DNA of 64,000 bases from Coprinus comatus (GCA_034638255.1 JAWPGT010000060.1:1-64000), one strand, 5' to 3'; shown: positions 33,517 to 46,438, counted from the stretch's first letter. Numbers and translations: made by a program. Notes: generated by a model from the letters alone, not told the origin.

Positions 33517-35684
33517 AAGATAGTAGTTGTGCAAATGTACTTAGCACCTTCGATGTTCAAATAAAAATAAATACATCTATATCAACCTTATCATGCCGGA
33601 AAGGATGGAGAATGAGCAAAGGTTGGTAAACTCCGGTCAATCCCACCAGGAGGCGCAAGAGTTGAACTGAAAACAAGCTAAAAATTCACAGCTCGACTAT
33701 TGGGAATATCAAACTCTTTGGAGCGGGGGAAAATGGACCATATTTGTTGGTTCCCTTCCAAAATCTGAACATTGTATCATCACATCATTACACATCAACA
33801 TGTCGCTTGTCTCTGGAAATGATTTCAACTCCTTACTTCCAGATCCGGATAGAAAGGACGTACTATTCCCGATATAGTTCATTTGAACAAGTAAAGTGGG
33901 GATAATCACTCTAGCTAGTAAGTACCGTTTGAAATCTTGGAGGTCGGAAGAAAAGGTTTCCTTTGCCTTCACTCCTATCACAAGTCATTGACGAGGATTG
34001 TCTTGGTACTATTAGCGAGAAGTCAGCTGCCCCATATGTTTCAGGGTTTCTACATACATACTTCATAAATAAACACATATTTCTTGTGTCTGACCCATGA
34101 TCAAAATATCATGCACACATAGAGAATGGAAGGTTGTCTCTTTGTGTGTACTTACACCACGGACCCGACTCACCGGGTTACTGGCAGTAGAAACCCTAAA
34201 TATGACCACGTTCACCGTTTCATGCCAATAATATCTTGTGACAATTAGAAAAACCACCGAACGATGCTCGAAATACCAGTAAAAACGTTGAAATGGACAC
34301 AAAAGAGACACTGCTATGTTAACACCTTTACAGACAACTCTGAAAGGCCATATTCGGGGATCGGCCCGAATAATGCTAAACACCAACAACTGCTCCAATG
34401 GAACCAGTAGTCATCAGAACCCCCTAGTATAAATGGCTCCTAACTAAATGTGCAAACGGCGAGTAAAAAAACAAACATTTTCCAAAAACAAGTGGCTGAA
34501 AACCGTAATAGATTGGGGAGGTAAAACGCGTACTAAAATGGCAAGAGCTCCCTTGACGCGGTTGACGGCTTTTCGAAATCTGAAACACAAAACAATTCGA
34601 AAATCAGGTTCCCTTCGGAGTCCAGCAGAGAAAGGCAAGTGCGCGTGACAACTACCTTGAGAAAATCAAGGATCTACTTTATGAATGTGCTAATGTTGCA
34701 CTGTGAATGACGTTCTTTGCGGCGTAAAAAAAGTGTATACGGGACGGTTATAACATCAAAATCCGCCTACAGACGCTGCGCGTATTATATATATTACATC
34801 ACCGAACACAAACGGATGCTCAGTTACAGACTGGTTACAGAGTTACAGGACATCCTTGGCGCCATTTCTCGGTTGGCTGAATGGACCTGGGAGGTTGTTG
34901 TTAACGACCATTCTATCCCGTAAATAATATTTTCAGTCCAACTCGCCTCAAAAAATCTCTTGTGATAAGGATTTCAATCTCTCCTGAACCAATGACTCAC
35001 GCAAAAGGAAAGTTGATTTCATTGGCCTGGCCCAGGCGTTATCAATCAAATGGAGTAGAAGATGAAGTAGCCGAAGCAGCTCTGGAGTGTCATAGTTTTG
35101 TATTTTTCGGTCTCAAAGAGGTCACTACTAAACCTCAAGCACAAATCAACAGTACATACAAAAACAACTCGTGTTTCAGGGTAGCGTTCTACATCACTTT
35201 AGAGCAGCTTTAGAGTACCAAGGAAATATGGAACCCCGGCAACAATCAACACCACCGCGGTACCAACTTGTTCATACTGACTCGATAAGATTAACGGTGA
35301 ATATGTAGGTCCTACTTACGCAGAGGGAACATATATTATCATTTTGGTATGATTATTGAAGGAGTGATTGAGTCGATACTATAATCACCTGCCGACTTGG
35401 CCTGCTAAACTGTAGTCCCCGGGCCTTGAGAACATAGAATACGGCTTGCCTTACAAAGATAAATGGAGAAATAAGGAAGAAGCGACCATCATACAGGAGT
35501 GCCTTGGCTCAGTGTTATAATGGACTTGCATTGAACACCAATCAGATGATATACGAATGTGGACCTTATACTTACTGGTACTTCATGAGTTTTGATATGT
35601 TGGAGTATGACAGATATGCGTCTACTGCATGACGATGACAGGCCTCTATTTTAGATAGTGAAGAATGGAATGATCGGTCAAGTG
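33517..35684. other. 2.2-kb intergenic region, no gene recognised
   Basis: Convergent 3' ends of the sedolisin and RRP4. Frames of 60-110 codons exist on both strands (for example 34063-34398, minus), but none shows a domain or joins through plausible splice sites. No tRNA or clear repeat was seen. It could hold a degraded element or a lncRNA. Confidence 0.45.
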
Positions 35685-36968
35685 TCAGGCTCTAGAACCC
35701 AACGAGGACACTAGTGCTTCTCCGAAATCTTCCAAGAGCAGATCTTTAACTTGACCTTCGTGGTCAACTGCCCATTCATATGCTTCTATCAATATGGTAT
35801 CTGTCAGAGGAATGAAATGGGCCGCCAATATTCGAACGATATTAGAGACCCGCGAGATGGCTGAACGTGTAGCATCATTAATTTCCTGCCGAACAAGGTC
35901 AGGTGAGTCCGGTGTTAACGGGTGACGATACTTACATCATTGATATTGGAATAAACTGCTTCGGCATCAAAGCCGTCCTCTCCTTCTTGTTCATTCTCTT
36001 TTACATGCTTGCTCACCCAAATATAACCATTAAGGCCTAGAATGAGATCGACACTACATGGTAATGTAATGAAGTGGGATTTGAGGCGTCGCACGAGGAT
36101 TGGGGGTATAGTGACAAGCTGTCCATTGCGCAGCTACAGGTGATTAGATTAAGAAAAGTTTATACATTGACGGAAAGTTGGTACCTTGCCATACCGCAAG
36201 GAGCGTGTATGTAGTGACATAGTACCATCAGCGAAGAATGCTTGGACTTCGGCAACAAGTAAATCCCCCTCTTCGAAGAAATTTCTCATTTGGAGCTCGT
36301 CACTTTCCAATTTTCGTCGCTATAGAAGCCTTGAGCCGAGCCAAGGTAAAGGTAGTGTAATTTGGATATGCAACGGTACCTGAACACCTCCTGGTAAATT
36401 GACAGAGGACAACATTAGAACAGCGTCCTGTCTGGAATTCGCATCCACCTTCCACCGGCGAGGTTGAACCTAAGGGTTTATGGGGTTACACTTTAATTAC
36501 TTTCATGGCATAAGGTACGAACCTCAGTGATACGTCCCACCACTAAATCCCCAACTTCAGGATTGTACCTGTTGCATCATGACATGATATTAATCATCTT
36601 CAATGGTTGAACTGATTGTCTAGCATCCATACCTACTCCGGATCGCACGTACAGTTACCAACTTATTGACCCGTTCGACCGTACCTGCCACGGAGGCAAT
36701 GACTTCTTCGTTATCCACATATGTACCATGGCCACTACCTCAGCTGATTTTAGAATTCGAGCGTGATAAATTGAGCACAAAAATACACGATTACCTACCG
36801 CATATATTCGTGAGAGGAAGTCAAGGATTCTCCAGGACATGTGAGTTTTGATCCACCATTCTCGAGATAGTCCTCATCCATTTCCATTCCTTCTTCATCT
36901 GTAGTGCCCTGTGGATGGTGTGGCTGACTGTATTCATTCGTTGTGCGGAACGATGTAAAGGAGATCAT
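35685..36968 (-). CDS. RRP4: RNA exosome cap subunit Rrp4 (EXOSC2)
   Basis: S1/KH cap protein of the nuclear and cytoplasmic RNA exosome. The start at 36968 gives [18 protein letters not shown], then [20 protein letters not shown] and SSHEYMR. After an intron comes [20 protein letters not shown] and [11 protein letters not shown]. The S1 domain follows with [18 protein letters not shown] and [16 protein letters not shown]. Next is the S1-KH linker NLPGGVQRRK, then a KH-like part with [14 protein letters not shown]. The C-terminus is [15 protein letters not shown], with TGA at 35687-35685. About six introns are needed. It appears intact. Confidence 0.94.
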
Positions 36969-38336
36969 AGTGGATTGCGTCCACAGCCAATTGAATCTAG
37001 GAACCAGATATTCACGCTTACGTCATCAGCATGACTAAGCATCTGGTTGTGTCAGTTATTGTGGCTGCAAGTTAGCCGGAGCCACTAGTGCCAAAGAAGC
37101 GTTTTGTATCCACTGTTTAGCTTTGAATTGTCATCATGAAGGGGCTGACAGAAAATCTTCGCCGGGTCAACTCAACACCAGGTACAAGTATAGAATGCGA
37201 TCGAGCTCAAGGCCGAGTGTGGAAAATAGCATTCAAACTTGTAAGCATTTCCGGCTTCCTACACCGAAATTCTCAACCCCTCCGGACACTTCTATCGATC
37301 AATGCTCAATACATAGATATGGTGTGCGGGGCCGGTCACTTGGTCATTTGTAGCAAGCAGGCTATGCATAACGCCCTCTATTAGGTAATACACCAGAATT
37401 ATTGAAAATATTGTAGACCCCTACCCATATATGGCTAAAAACAGATATCGACAAATAAATATTTTTTCAATCATCCCTGTGTATTACCTAATACATGGCG
37501 TAGTGTATATGCTTTCCCCAAGAATGCTCTTCCATTATATGATGTAACCCCGAATGGAACGGCCCATGGTAGCAGAAACAAGTTTTTTAGCTTCAGAAGC
37601 ATACCTGTTATTGCAAGTCTTAACCGAATGACCGGTGTATAGCAACGTTTAGAGTACGTATGTTTGACAACGGTTTTACGTGGATACAACCTCAATAGCT
37701 TATTTGCTCCAGTAGTTATCGTGGTGCACGCTACCACGGTACGGTGGATCGTCGGACAGTTACGTTCCTCACATCGTCTAATTGAGATATGCAGTAAGCC
37801 AAGAGAGGCAAGCAGGAGTCTGTACGGACACGTGGATCACTATTATAAAAATTGTAATGTTGTTTACCAAGAATAGACGTTTAATCTCCCGTTCGGTTCG
37901 CCAACTTCTCGAGCTTCTTTCCTGATGACACATTCCCATTCTAGTTAAAATTGTTCTTGTTGACTATCGTCTATTCGAAAATGAATATAGTAATGAAAAA
38001 GACACAAAGAAAAGTGCAAGCGACAGCAAAGGGGGTAAGGTTCAAAAACACGTTTCAGAAAATTTAGCGGGATTGGAATGCGAATTGGAGGACTTCCGTA
38101 AGGAGGCAGATGCCCAGGTCCCGAAGAAGTATCTAAATGATTATAACAGTAAATGCTGCAACGACACAAAGACAGCAAGGTATAGGGGGATATTACGCTA
38201 TGCTACAATAGAGGACCTGCGAGTGCGACACAATTGAAGAATATTTTCGGTAGGTCTAGGGTCGGCGGCTGATTAACCACATAGAAGGGAATGATCCGTC
38301 CAATTAGACGACAGACTTCAGTTTTACGCCAGTCGG
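36969..38336. other. Intergenic, contains a small MITE-like element
   Basis: Holds the RRP4 upstream region and the 3' flank of the MYND gene, plus the inverted-repeat element at 37379-37493 described separately. Other frames here (37136-37384 plus; 37471-37737 minus) overlap the element or lack any domain. Confidence 0.5.
37379..37493. mobile_element. TA-flanked MITE-like element (about 111 bp)
   Basis: Ends are exact inverted repeats for 13 bp (TTAGGTAATACAC at 37381-37393 against 37479-37491) and imperfect to about 32 bp (both arms contain ATTGAAAA..ATATT). TA dinucleotides flank both ends at 37379-37380 and 37492-37493, fitting a Tc1/mariner-type target duplication. It has no coding capacity. 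It would be non-autonomous. Confidence 0.7.
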
Positions 38337-39098
38337 TTAGTTATACGCGAGGAAATAAGCTGACAGTGCAGGAAGATCATTTGAACCAGCATCGGAGTAG
38401 CCTTGTCTCCTGGAGCCATTGAACTTGAGGACCACGACAGTTCCACACCAGGCTTTAGGAGCGGCACCCGAGGTAATATGATATATGGCACGGTTGACAG
38501 GTGCGCCTTTTTTGAGAGAGGTTGGGCAATACCAGAGGTGAAGAGGGAAGCGTAAGGGCTCGCTATTTAGACCCTGTGTCAAGACAATGCCTTCGGGTTG
38601 ACCATCGGGGAAGTGGGATTGGACCAAAGGGATGGGGCACATGCCCTGGGATGGCTTGTGGGAGGGTCGGCAGCTGACAGTAATGATACGAGGTCGCTCT
38701 GAGGAAGGTCAGTATTTAGTATGTCGGACACAGGCAAGATTTGCAAGAGATTTACCTTCTTCGGGTGAGAAAAGGATCGCAGACACGGAAATGTACTGTG
38801 GTTCGGCAGGAGGTGGGGTAGCAATCATGTTGACTCCATATGAAGCATGGGAGGAAGAAGGGGAGTTACTGCTGCTGGTGCTGGCCTGAGGGGCTGCGGG
38901 CACACATTCCTTTCTATGACGGCTCCAGTCCTTTATTTAAAGGATTGTCAGGAATGGAGTGATATAGTCATGGTGGGGACATACTTGTTGTAGGTGTTCT
39001 GGCGTGCAATACCAGGCGCTTTGGCAACGGCTGCACCACATCGAAGTTGGGCGACAGCAGAAGGTGCATGGGTGGTTGATAACAGGAACTGGATGCAT
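38337..39098 (-). CDS. MYND-type zinc finger protein
   Basis: The start at 39098 gives MHPVPVINHPCTFCCRPTSM. The zinc ligands are C11/C14, C22/C25 (MWCSRCQ), C31 (AWYC) and H35, then after an intron DWSRHRKEC supplies the last His and Cys. This is the MYND layout, with His in place of the usual sixth Cys, as occurs in many fungal members. A Ser/Pro-rich linker follows, then a second domain of unknown family. That domain contains QYISVSAILFSPEE, and after another intron PRIITVSCRPSHKPSQGMCP, LPLHLWY-like text and KAWCGTVVVLKFNGSRRQGY. It ends AYFLAYN. MYND fingers bind proline-rich partners, and the target here is unknown. Confidence 0.82.
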
Positions 39099-39479
39099 GG
39101 GGAATTGAGACGAAGGATGTGATGAGATGCTGGCAGAGGCTTTCCCAGTATTTAAATGCCACGGCCAGACCCGTTTCCTTGCTCAGTAGACGACCCTTAC
39201 TGGTGGAAATCTCACAGATCTCTGAATATTTTCAGGCACTGCTGTTCGAACAGAATCGAAGATCGAATCACATAAGGAAAGGATCACTTAGAACTGGAGC
39301 CGGTCTAGCGCATGCCATTCGGGGGCAAAAAACGGACAAAAGAAAATGCCCAGCAAAAAATGTCATAATTCACTCCTCCATAAATAAATCCCAAAAATCA
39401 TTAATTGAGAAAACGTGACTGTGACACGAAATACTACTTTCGTCCACACGACTCCATTGTCCACAACCGCACCAACACC
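39099..39479. promoter_or_regulatory. Divergent promoter region of the MYND gene and Y14
   Basis: 381 bp between two divergent start codons. No specific motif beyond AT-rich stretches was recognised. Confidence 0.45.
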
Positions 39480-40185
39480 ATGTCCGACGAAGAAATGACT
39501 ATTGACGAAGGTCAGTGGTCCTAGCCAACATTGTCTGTCTGTCTGTTGATTATCATTATTATAGTTGAGGCCGGGGGTGCCATCCGCAGGAGAGGCAGAG
39601 GTTTCCAGAGTTCCGGTACGCTGCCCGATCCTATATTATTCTAATCTCTGACACGTTGATTTGAATAGCTGGAAACGATTCAAAACCATCCGCAGAGGTC
39701 ACATATGATCGTGTAGAACCCACAACTACAACCACGGATACCCGGGCCACCAGATGTATGGTTCAACTCGTTTTCAATTTGGCAATTGCGAATTTATTAT
39801 GATGAAATCCAGCGGTTGAAGGATGGATCGTCCTTGTAACTAATGTACACGAAGAAGCCACAGAGGAAGATGTGCAGGATAAGTTTGCAGAATTCGGAGA
39901 GATCAAGAACTTGCATCTCAACCTCGACCGTAGAACAGGTTACGTGAAGGTAAGCAATCACGACCATTAGCAAGGGTATGAATTCCTAATAAACGTATGT
40001 AGGGATACGCCCTTGTGGAGTACGAAACTATGGCTGAGGCGCAGGCTGCAATTGATGGTGCATCGGGCACTCCTCTGCTGGAGCAAGAAATCCAGTGTGA
40101 TTTCGCGTTTGTTCGACCACCGCCGACAGGACCCAAGAAAGGTAGAGCGCGAGGACGCAGTGCTAGTCCAGGACGGCGCAGATAG
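39480..40185 (+). CDS. Exon junction complex RNA-binding protein Y14 (RBM8A)
   Basis: Partner of Mago in the exon junction complex, deposited upstream of spliced junctions. It begins [11 protein letters not shown] and continues [17 protein letters not shown]. The RRM has [40 protein letters not shown] (RNP2/RNP1 region) and [20 protein letters not shown], then the conserved [11 protein letters not shown]. The tail is Arg/Ser/Gly-rich ([11 protein letters not shown]). About five short introns are needed. The gene is in tandem with HP1, 138 bp apart. Confidence 0.96.
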
Positions 40186-40323
40186 GTGGAGAAATGTATA
40201 CCTGTATACACAATATATCTTGTTAGCTTTGTTGTTGAACCAGACTTGAGAGTTTTCACACGGTCTCTGACCACAACCTTCACCGCGAGCAGTCTACATC
40301 CTCTCACCCCCCTCTGTTTCCTC

Positions 40324-41294
40324 ATGCCTAGATCTCCTCGACCCGTTGAATCAGAAGACGACGAACACATGGACGTCGACAAGTCCAAGAATAATGCCAA
40401 AGATGGCTCAGACGCCGAGGAAGAAGACGGCTCTGAATACGAGATTGAGGAAATCTTGGACGCGAAACGAGGTGCTTTTCCTAATGTGCGCTACTTCCTA
40501 TGTTAGTCCCTACAGCAAAACGAAGAATAACACGTAAATTCAATGCACAGGGGAGAATGGGGTACCTTGTAAAGTGGAAAGGTTATGGTCCAGCGGACAA
40601 CAGCTGGGTCGATGAACAGGATACCGAGTAAGCGAGTCTAAACTCTCCGTATTTCATTTTCTCATCCATTGTTGTAGAAACGCAACAGAGCTTGTGGAGG
40701 AATTCTGGAGAAAGAATCCGAAGAAAAAACAGCGCAAGTCTATGGATCCTACACCAAAACCGCCGGCAAAACGAGGGCGGAAATCCATCGCTGCCGACGA
40801 CACCTCAGATACCACATCTAATGCAAAGAAACGCGGCAGAAAGTCCTCTGCGAAAGACTCAGAAGCGGAGGATGATGATGTCCCTTCCCAACCAAAGAAG
40901 GCTCGCAATGTTACTGAGAAGGCATCATCAAAAAAGACAAAGGAATCGGTAGAACCACAGTCACGCCTCGGGAATATGAGTGCACACATGGACAAGAAGA
41001 ATTGGGAGGATCTAATAGATACCGTGGATACTGTTGAACGTACGGACGACGGGTTACTGATCTATTTCACCTTGTAAGCACTTTTCTTTGCAAGATTTCA
41101 TGCCGCACATCTAACACCACCTTTAGAAAAACTGGAGAGTCAATCGTGGAGAACTCTGGTATTTGTAGGGAGAGATTCCCCGTCAAGGTATGATAACCGT
41201 CGCGTATTTTTTTGGTGGAGAAATCTCACATATTCAATAGATGTTGAATTTCTATGAGAGTAACCTCAAGTGGAGGCGTGCTGAGGAGGACTAA
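40324..41294 (+). CDS. Heterochromatin protein 1 (chromodomain plus chromoshadow domain)
   Basis: Binds H3 methylated at K9 to form heterochromatin. After an acidic N-terminus comes the chromodomain, EYEIEEILDAKRG, then after an intron GRMGYLVKWKGYGPADNSWV, with the aromatic cage positions Y, W and W present. A basic hinge rich in KKRGRKSS follows. The C-terminal chromoshadow domain reads MDKKNWEDLIDTVDTVERTD, then LLIYFTL, ERFPVKMLNFYESNLKWR and RAEED. The stop is at 41292-41294. Four introns are needed. It is intact and its presence implies H3K9 methylation in this organism. Confidence 0.95.
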
Positions 41295-44136
41295 TTCAAA
41301 ACTGGTATTTTACTATTTTACTATCTTGTTCTTTTGATTTCATGTAATCCCCAATCTCTTGGATGTGACGTGACACTGGCTGTATCATAGCTAGTTCAAA
41401 ATATTTCTTAAACAAAAACTGAAGTTATTGTTCATATCATCTCAAGCCGAATGGATCTTTCGATTCTTTTAATTTCGGCATCTTTATTCACAGGGAATCA
41501 ATTAGTATGATGCAAAACTTGGAGCCCAATCAAACGGTTCGTAAACACTCCCACAAAAATCTTTTGTAACATTTACATCTCACAGCCTATTGGCGGAATC
41601 ACAAGAGACCCTATCAACCTTGCTTTCGTCCACCATACAACTTACTCTTTACCTCCTCACTATAACCTCACGAAAAGACCCTCTTTACCTGAATCAGCCA
41701 ATTTCAATTCACACGTCTCAACAGATACGACGCGAACTAGATTGTTGGATTGGCTAAGTCATTCCGACTCGGATATATATTCCCTTAAACATTTGTGGAA
41801 CACACACTAAGTTATGTTCTCACCGCTCAATTCCAGGTGTTTTAACCTCGAGTAAAGATTTCCTGTCGTCGGAGCGATGGAACGTGATCCGACACGCTAC
41901 AGAAAATGGAATACAAATATTTTCTAAGTAGCTTTGTAGAAACCCCAATGACATCTATTTCGTCGATCCTTAAATGTTGAGGAAAATCAGGTTACAGAGA
42001 GATACATGGCCAGGAGGGGATAATTATGGGGTATTTCGCTTGGGACAGGATCAAGTTACCAACACAGGATCCAATTTTCGGTCTTTTTTTTTGTTTTCAA
42101 TATTTTTCGAACCATTAGGTTCCCGAATGAAACGGAAGACACCATCGTAAAGGATATACCAAAATAAAAAGAACTGTAAAATAACGTGGAACTGACTTGA
42201 GAAGTATTATAGAGTACGTACGGTCTCTATTTCATTTTATTTTACAACAAGGGTCAAACACGGGGCCATTCTAGCGTCTGTTAGAGTTGATTGTAATATT
42301 AGATCGAATGAACATATACGATACTGAGTCATCATCTCATCAATGACAACCCGCAACCGAAACTCTTTTCAACGATCTCAGGCTCCCGTTCCTGAAAAAC
42401 GGTATTGCTAGAGACATCATCTTGGCAATAATGTAGCTACAGCCTGACCGGTCGATAGGGAAGAACCACTCTACTGGATAATCACACAAACTCCTCGGTG
42501 GTCTTGCCATAATCATTCAATATATTCTAGTAGAGTCGGGGCTGAGTCGGGGTGACCCCGCAGCACTGTCTCCGACCCTTTTTCTACCATGCTCTACCTA
42601 TATGTAATTCATAAACCGTAAGCCTGGCGTAGCAAATGACTCGGACCATTCCGTGTAATGACATACATATTTTCCAGGAACATTTTCTGATTTTTGTCAC
42701 TCTTTCTCTCGTTATTCTAACAAATGGGACGGCTTTGAGTTTACTCCCAATTCAATACAATCACAGAATGCGTCTCAGGTTAGGTCTTGATGTCATCAAA
42801 CGAGACCCTGAAGGGTGGCCATCAAGGCTGCATCAAAAACCAAAATTGCTAGGTCAGGAAATAAAACATTTACTAGACACAGTGTTGTATCCGAGTAGAC
42901 CATGGGCGTCAATACCTTCTAAGCAGTGAACAATGCACTTGCTAGTAGCCTCCGCCACATAATGTGTCCCGTGTCACTCTAATATGTGAATATTTTAGCA
43001 GATTATAGTCAATCAGCCAGCCTATAAAAACCATTAAACCACGACCGGAAAAAAGGAATGACATGAGACTCTGATGCACCGTAAAAGCCACTAGTAGTTT
43101 CTTATGGTTGTCCCCATCAGAAAAGGACGTAAAACTGCTTCGACCCGCAAACGTGCTAGCTGTCCTACGGTTTCAACTTCCTACTAATGTCATCACTCGA
43201 ACCTGAGGCGAGAACCCCGATCTCCCTGGAAAATATCCTTTACTATTAGATAGAAGTGTCTAGAAGAATATTGTGTACAGGGAGATATCCGTGACTATTC
43301 AAACGATGTTTGTCAACTATACACATTGCGCCGTTTTACGAATCGCTCATGCGGTGGGGGTGGTGCGAGAAGAACAACAACGCTCATATGGGGCTATTTG
43401 AATCTGCCCGACAGTATCCGACCTACTCGTGAAAACCCGAGGATACGAACGCGTTTCATATCTTCAATCACGCAGGATCTTTACATACAAATTACCGTTA
43501 CTTCATCATCTTAGCTCGTTGATTTCAAACTCCGGTGCCTCTGAGATTAGAGAACGGCCACAGCAGGTCTAGATTACGATACAAAGGCATTCGGATAGCA
43601 TCATGTTATCTCGCGTAAAGGCACCGGAGTATGAATCTCGAAACACCTAACAAATAATTATTCGCGTGGCTGTAAGTATGCAGGGGTGGTTCATGTCAGA
43701 CTATGTCAGGTCCATGTCACAATGCACACATGACAATTCCATCTACTGCTAGTCTTCTGTGTTGCTCTGACAACAAGGAGCAACAAGCAGTGAGATCAAA
43801 ATATCATGTTTTCGACGCAAATTCATGAGGAACCAGAGTTGAGCCGCAGATTGCTAACGGAATAGCCTCCTCAATGTGAGAGAACCAAAGAGACCCACCG
43901 GAGAGTAAATCAAGGGTGTCAAGCAAGTATCCAGGAAGATAACTGCTCAGTTGGAGAGGTTGGTAAGAGCGTGGCTGCAGCCCTAGGCATGAAAAAAATC
44001 ACAGATAAAGTTTACGAGGTAAAACACAAACGGTGATTCAACGAGAACTGCCGGTAACCATTTTGAAAACGAAAGAGCCGAAAGAGCTTATGTCGATCAT
44101 AAGAAGAAGTCCGCAAGTTGCTCTAGATACCATGGG
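41295..44136. other. 2.8-kb intergenic region with no recognised gene
   Basis: The longest gene-poor stretch in the window. Frames such as 42636-42929 (97 codons) have no domain or splice partners. An inverted repeat at 43529-43630 (12-bp perfect arms) is the only structure noticed. It may hold degraded transposon sequence that I cannot identify. Confidence 0.45.
43521..43638. repeat. Short inverted repeat
   Basis: ACTCCGGTGCCT at 43529-43540 and its exact complement AGGCACCGGAGT at 43619-43630 enclose about 78 bp. Adjacent bases (GATTTCA against TGAATC) extend the match imperfectly. It could be a MITE remnant or a hairpin. No clear target duplication was found. Confidence 0.5.
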
Positions 44137-46438
44137 TCAGTCTTCAGATATGACCATTGTAAACAAATCTAATTCATCGTCATCGATATCCCCTTCGGTT
44201 CCATCTTCCTCATACTTCGCAGCAGCAAGATACCTTACTCGATTCCCCTTTTGTACTCGGAAAGCCACATGTTTCTTTCCTCGAGCTCGGCGGCTCAAGG
44301 GAGAGGGTGGATCAGCGACCTTCCATTCCAGGTCTTCAATGTCCAGTTTCTCGTGTGAGTGAGAACGCAACAATAGTTCATCATCCGAAGAACAGCACGA
44401 ACAAGCCCCATCTGCATCTTCTGTGAGATATTCCGGCCGTGTTGATTGTGCTACTGCAGGTTGTACTTTTGGAAGCGCTACTTGAACAATTGTTCCACTC
44501 CTCGTCCGCCTCGTACCGCCACCGCCCTGAACGATGGTGCCACTCCGATTTCTGGTCGACCTTTCTTGAACATTCACCAAGGAGTCCCTTAGTATGTTTC
44601 CGCTACGAGATCGACGTCCTGTTCGGCCAGCCCAAAGAGAATCCGATGCAATGTCAACACCTGAGCCTTTAGAATATCCGTCGCCCGAAGAGTGTGACCG
44701 GCCGGTAGATATATTCGCAGGTGCTGCAAGGGTCAACCCAGGTCCAGCCTCTAATGCTAAAGGGTTCGGCGAAGAACCATTCAACTCAATTTCACAGATA
44801 GTCCGTTCCAAGTTCTCCAGCGGTCTCACGTCCTCCTGATTTGCCGTTAGATCCACACTGGACATCGAAGGCCGACTTGATGGAGCTACAAATAACCATT
44901 CTCTTAGGATAAACATCTATTTTTTTTCCCCGCAAAACCGTCATACCTAACTCCATATCCCCAAGCATTTCCTCAACGGCCAGCTCATCATTTCTCTTTT
45001 CTTTCTGTTTCCGTAGTCTATGGTAACTCGGAGGTGAGATGAGACTGTCAGTGATCCAAGTTGAATACTCCTTCTCATTCATCGTTTGCGCAGACATCTC
45101 ATTTGTGACCATATCTATGCCCAAACCAACACCTATCACGGGCGAGAGGCGAGGTTGAGCTCCCACTTTACGGTCGTGGTTGGGCGTCGATCGACCGCGT
45201 ATATGTGTAAACATATCAGACATATTATCTTCAAAATCAAGTGCATACATGCTCAGTTCAGAGGGTGGCCTGTTGAAGTCGACGGTTCCTTCCAATGAAG
45301 AGATAAAGTAGGTCCGGGAATCAGCAGAACCGATATGGGGGGTAAGCACTGTTCCTGTACCATCTCCTGGAGTGACAGGTGGTTCGATGCTCGGATTGAT
45401 TTCGGGGCAGCGGAAGTGCGATGGTACCGAGGACGGGAAGCCAAATAAAGCTTTGGTCGGTACAGATGGATGGCGCTGCCGTGTGAATGACACTGCGGGA
45501 ACTGTTGGATCCACACGATTTTGTGAAGAGATAGTTGACGTAGTAACAACGCCGAAATCGTTGCTTGACACTAGTGGTTGCTGAGTTTCAACTGTAGATG
45601 TGGACAATCGGAGACTCGGAGGATGATCTACATCGGGAAGTACTGTAGATCTCGCCACGGAAGCTAGACATTACGTCGGAAAAGCTCACCTATTAACATG
45701 TCACTTTTATCATGAGAAATTTGACCATTGGGGGAAGTTTCGGGTGTAGATTTATTGCCCTCGGTGTCAACATTTTTCGGCGAGTAAGGCCTGGACATGA
45801 AAGGACTGGCCAATATAGAGCTTGTTTCTAACTCCGTCTGCATCGTAGACCCGAATGTGTGGGTATTGTCTTTACTCTAAATGTATCCTGAAGTTAGTAT
45901 ATACACCAAATATAAATGTATTGATGCCTTTGATTTCCGGTTCGCAACCATCCTCGTCGGGGGAACATTTTCCTTAAGTTGGTGAGAAGTAGTCTTTGAA
46001 GCCTTTGGTTTCATGCTCTTAGATCTTGGCTTTTGTTTGATGTGAGAAGAAAGCGAGACGGGAGAAAACCTTTGACCGAATGAGTTTGAGCTTATTTTTT
46101 CCGTTTCTGTGGCGTCCAAGCATCTAAAATGAGCGCATATAATCACCAAGAACGTGGTATTCACCGTCTCTGCCCCCGGTTGTGACATCCAACAACGTAT
46201 ATTTTTGTGTTACCTCGTAGGTCCCCGTATTGTGTGGTGTTTTTGTATCGTTCCTCGATCCAGGGTTCTCGGAAGAGCGCATATATCGCCTGAGGACTCG
46301 TCGATTTAGCTCTGAGCGCGAGATCATTTGATCAAGATCTGAAATAGAGTCTTTTGGAGTAAGCAATCGAGGGTTGGCGATCTGTTCATTCTGATGCTTG
46401 CGACCATAAGTTATGGTCTTTTTATACTTGGTCGGCAT
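44137..46438 (-). CDS. Large disordered protein with RSG(T/N)I repeats, function unknown
   Basis: Begins MPTKYKKTITYGRKHQNEQI (an in-frame Met 5 codons earlier, at 46453, is also possible). Successive exons encode Ser/Thr/Pro-rich sequence with SRSELNRRVLRRYMRSSENP, QRFSPVSLSSHIKQKPRSKS, and NEKEYSTWITDSLISPPSYH with a following helix KQKEKRNDELAVEEMLGDME. The C-terminal exon has three RSG repeats: RRSRSGNILRD, TRNRSGTIVQG and RRTRSGTIVQ. A CSCCSSDDELL segment follows and then a conserved-looking end, LEWKVADPPSPLSRRARGKK. About four introns are needed. The basic, low-complexity make-up suggests a nuclear protein. The N-terminal TYGRK text resembles that of chromatin proteins such as Wapl, but no Wapl domain is present. 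I do not recognise the family. Confidence 0.72.

Noticed and set aside
42636..42929. 97-codon plus-strand frame in the 41-44 kb gap
   Set aside because: No domain, signal peptide, partner exons or promoter motif. It is compatible with chance.
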